From Echinococcus granulosus (lineage: Eukaryota > Platyhelminthes > Cestoda > Cyclophyllidea > Taeniidae): a DNA stretch of 64,000 nucleotides. The stretch spans positions 284,246-348,245 of the forward strand of contig NW_020170436.1 in assembly GCF_000524195.1 (NCBI RefSeq), written 5' to 3'. Position numbers and translations under genes: made by a program. Numbering within the stretch: the stretch's first letter is position 1; every line of letters starts with the position of its first letter. The notes under the pieces are model-generated. The model worked only from the letters and a program-made list of their open reading frames with translations. It was not told the DNA's origin and made no database searches. Shown here in pieces: positions 61,002-64,000 of this stretch.

Positions 61002-64000
61002 CTAAGACCAAGAAAGAACTGCGAACAAAGGGAAGTTGTGTGACCGCCCAACCATTCAACGTGTGTCCTAGGGTGTGCTAAAATTGCTGGAAACCACGCT
61101 GGAGACATCCACAAATTTCACGAGGCTTCAAGTATTGTAACCATTCTCGATGGAAGGTGTATCACGGGGAAACAGGTGGAAGTAGTATCCGATTGGAAAG
61201 GAAACCACAGCCGAGATCGTCTGTGAGCTCTAAAGGGCAGTGCAAGTTCACTGTTCGCCAGCTCGCACTGCCCACTACACCTCACTACAGCCCAAAGCCC
61301 ATTCGGAGTGAATTTCATCGGTGTGGACCCCGAAAAGCGTAACCTGACGTATCCGAGTATCTCAGCATCGATGAAAAGGTGAAGCACCGTGCCGACGAAT
61401 GGTTTAACCGGACACCCCTCCCTTCTATAAGCTCAATAATGCCCAAATAAATTTGAAACTGGATCATCTCTGAGCTAGCTCGAGTAAAGAGTCCTAATGG
61501 CGAAGGAAGGTGATAAACTCACCTCTGCAGCGACAATAAAGTCCTCCTCTGTGACTGGATGAATGTTAGCGGACGAGATGCCCAACACGAGACCCGGGAA
61601 GATGTAGGCGTTATTAGCTTGGCCCGGTTTCCTCGACAGTGACATGTTCGGTGGCACTTCACTGGCATCCAGAGTCAGAGGAGCGAAGGGACTGCCACTG
61701 GCGAAGATACAGCTACCCTGAAGGTGAAAGGAAGGAGGAAAGGAAGACGAGGAGGGGCAGTAAAACATCAATTCTGTGGTTGGTCAATCTAGAAGTTCCC
61801 TTTTCCCGCATAAACGGCATTGCAGAAGGGATGTGTACTTCCCACGGAGTATACACATTCGTAGAGATGGACTGGAGCACCATGAAATGGAATTCCACGC
61901 ATCAGTAGTCTTTGCATTTCCCGTTCTGAACTTCTGAGGGAGCAGGGGGTGTGAACGATAGAATCTCCAACTTCTCGTAGCTAAGTAGGGAGCATGAAAA
62001 TACCTCCACGAATCTTCTAAGCGGAAAATACGAATGGCATGCAGCAAGTGACACCGCGAAGCTGGTGAAAATTTCCTCCATTCGCAACCACACGCCCGGA
62101 CAGGCATTAAGGTGTCGGAAGTTGGCATACCCCTGGATCATACTGTCTCCCCGACAATCACCCAAATTCCAGTCATTGCACCTCCAACAAAAGTCCACTT
62201 ACGCGCAGATTTGGAGAGGGAATCTCACGATCAAAATGCGTCGGGACTGGAATTTACCCAGTTAGTCGAGGAGCCACAAAAGTGTGGGTCTAAACTACTC
62301 GGGCTTACCTATCAACCAGGATCTCATTCAATGAGGTGTGTCAATCGGTGCCTTTACAGCAACAACAGCATTTCATGGGGTGGGGCGGTGGATCCATTGT
62401 ACTGACTGCCTAGTGTGTTCGGACGGTCGTCAAAGTATATGGTCGAAACCGGAGCCAATCCCACGCAACCCGTGGTTGTGGCAAATCTTGCTCCCACTTC
62501 TTTCTGTCAAGTGCGGTTTTGTTGTGGAAAAGCACCGGAAGTGAGTCATTTCCTGGCAAGAAGCCACCACTAGAAATGTTATCCGCTTAAACAAGAGAAA
62601 GTAGTCAAGTGTGATGCGGATAAACAAGGTGAACTGCTGGGTAGGAAGGGGAAAGAAGCATGCACCGACTGAAGCTTGTAGTTTGAAGAATTGGTTTTCG
62701 GTAGGCAGTTCCACGAAGTTCCACTCCCTATTCGCGGATCGGAGCACTTCAACGGTGCATCTTTCATCCCTATGGATTCTAGACACCTTACACCCCTAAC
62801 ATCTGAATCTTAGACCTAGGAGGAGACAAAGACACGATTATCTTCAGCTAGACCGGGGAATAGTCTAGAGCCGATGTTTGTAGATTAGCGTTGCCATGTC
62901 GGACAGGCTATTGACTTTGGAAAAGTAGACAACACCGAGGCAATTTATTACTTCCCCTCGACGAGACCGACAGTTGCTATCGATCTCACCTTCACAAAAT
63001 GTTCTCCTTCTTAAGGTAAAACACACCTGCTCCCCATCTGACCCGCTAACTACTCGAATGTCAAGTACAAATGACAACTATCACTTGGAAGAATATCAGC
63101 AGCGAAAGAATACAAAGGATGAGGATGAGGCAATGCTTCCATTCCTCCATCCTTTGTTGCCCGCTACCGCTCCCATCCCTCACCAGAAACAATAGACCAG
63201 ACCTTTCAGAGACCGATATTTCCTAGAATGATGAGGAAAAAACGTGGTGACATGCCTTTGTGGCCCTGTAGGCAGCGAGAGCGGTGCACTCCGACTTGTG
63301 TGTAGGGTTGCTGAGGGCAAAGATGAGAGGTTGAGAGCACTGCTTTGCCATGGCGGTGAGCACCTGATCGTTGAAGGCGCCCGGCACTACCGAAGCTCCG
63401 ATCAGCGTCGTCGCTTTAGCCTTAACGATTATCTAGACAGAGAGAGAAGGCAATTGAAAAGTTCACATCCACAATAAATGAAGTTTTCAGTAAAGAGAAT
63501 TTAGTGTTGTGACGGATGGAAATGAGACGGGGTAGATGAATTCCCCATGGATTTGCGAAAAGGCAAGCGATAGTCGTGAGAAATGGATGGATTTTAGAAT
63601 GGGTAGGTAGACAGCTGGAATGGGTGAATCAGAGGTGGATGCGAGAATGGGGAAATGATAGATGAAGTGATGAATGAACTTCTGAATGGATCGATTCAGA
63701 CTAAAAGACTAAAGTTGTGGACTCTCAATCTCCCCCATTGCTCACCTCCTTCAAATCCTTGATCTCCGGGACGGAGCCAGCAGGTCGTGCAAAAGGCGCC
63801 TTCTCAGCGGTAATTCCACCTGAAGAACGACCCTCCACAATGAGGCCACGACTGTCAACCATCCACAGGTGACTCTTAGCTTCCTCCTCACTCAGACCAG
63901 AGCGCGACTTGAGACATTCGACTAGGAGGTTGGCGAAACCGATCATCGACTCGCCCGCACCAAAACAGACAATATTCTCCTCCTTCAGTCGACGACCCGT
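60750..64000 (-). CDS. ME1: Malic enzyme, C-terminal part (continues past the window)
   Basis: Malic enzyme oxidatively decarboxylates malate to pyruvate and CO2 with NAD(P)H formation. Visible exons are 63746-64000, 63256-63432, 61523-61717 and 60750-61001, all phase 0, giving 228 residues and a TAG stop. They hold the dinucleotide-binding FGAGESMIGFANLL, WMVDSRGLIVEGR, LIGASVVPGAF, LIFALSNPT, IFASGSPFAPL, AYIFPGLVLGISSA and GSLYPPW blocks in family order. The catalytic N-terminal half is outside the window. A serine in VDSRG and a lysine in AEKAPF, at positions where vertebrate NADP enzymes have Ser and Lys, suggest NADP preference; the alignment is by eye. Cytosolic or mitochondrial form cannot be told without the N-terminus. 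One intron appears to be GC-AG. Confidence 0.95.
61523..61717 (-). CDS. ME1: Malic enzyme exon
   Basis: Encodes CIFASGSPFAPLTLDAS and GQANNAYIFPGLVLGISSAN. Acceptor TTCAG, donor GTGAGT. Phase 0 at both ends. Confidence 0.95.
61718..63255 (-). other. Malic enzyme intron with GC donor
   Basis: Intron of 1.5 kb that fits best with the donor AAAG|GCATGT and the acceptor TTCAG. It contains no recognised gene. The other introns, 61002-61522 and 63433-63745, are GT-AG. Confidence 0.7.
63256..63432 (-). CDS. ME1: Malic enzyme exon
   Basis: Encodes TTLIGASVVPGAFNDQVLTA and QPLIFALSNPTHKSECTALA. The left boundary uses a GC donor; the nearest frame-compatible GT site would add four residues not seen in the family. 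Confidence 0.9.
63746..64000 (-). CDS. ME1: Malic enzyme exon, cut by the window edge
   Basis: Encodes NIVCFGAGESMIGFANLLVE and HLWMVDSRGLIVEGRSSGG. The frame is open to base 64000, so the exon or gene continues to the right. Donor GTGAGC. Confidence 0.95.

Overview
This is a 64-kb stretch of an animal nuclear genome. Its genes are split into many exons by GT-AG introns, coding blocks are separated by kilobases of A/T-rich DNA, and remains of a Ty3/Gypsy retrotransposon and other dispersed repeats are present. Proteins and gene structure suggest an invertebrate. A flatworm, possibly a large-genome tapeworm, is my best guess, but that is inference from style and not from a diagnostic marker. 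A 100-base run of N (60117-60216) marks a scaffold gap.

Three protein genes were reconstructed exon by exon, with reading phase checked at every junction. (1) A complete-looking BK (Slo1) calcium- and voltage-gated potassium channel lies on the + strand: seven coding exons, 3594-22710, 1295 residues. (2) Afadin/canoe, the scaffold linking nectins and Ras/Rap signalling to actin, lies on the - strand: 23 coding exons plus one optional microexon, 39844-56396, 2021 residues. Its first exon, encoding the residues before the first Ras-association domain, was not found. (3) The C-terminal part of a malic enzyme lies on the - strand at 60750-64000 and continues past the right edge.

Layout: 1-3578 upstream DNA with a (CAC)n tract; 3594-22710 BK gene; 22711-39843 a 17-kb intergenic region between the convergent BK and afadin genes; 39844-56396 afadin; 56397-60749 spacer with the gap; 60750-64000 malic enzyme. 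The intergenic region holds two diverged, oppositely oriented Gypsy remnants, and these lie inside a pair of nearly identical 423-bp inverted repeats about 8 kb apart. The three genes share no obvious pathway; the neighbourhood looks like ordinary eukaryotic gene order.

Most worth checking: a 29-nt afadin microexon paired with two splice acceptors 2 nt apart, so that inclusion and skipping each have a frame-keeping acceptor; two large lineage-type insertions and a modified calcium bowl in the BK channel; the 423-bp inverted repeats; a dispersed 18-bp palindrome family; and a probable GC-AG intron in the malic enzyme gene.
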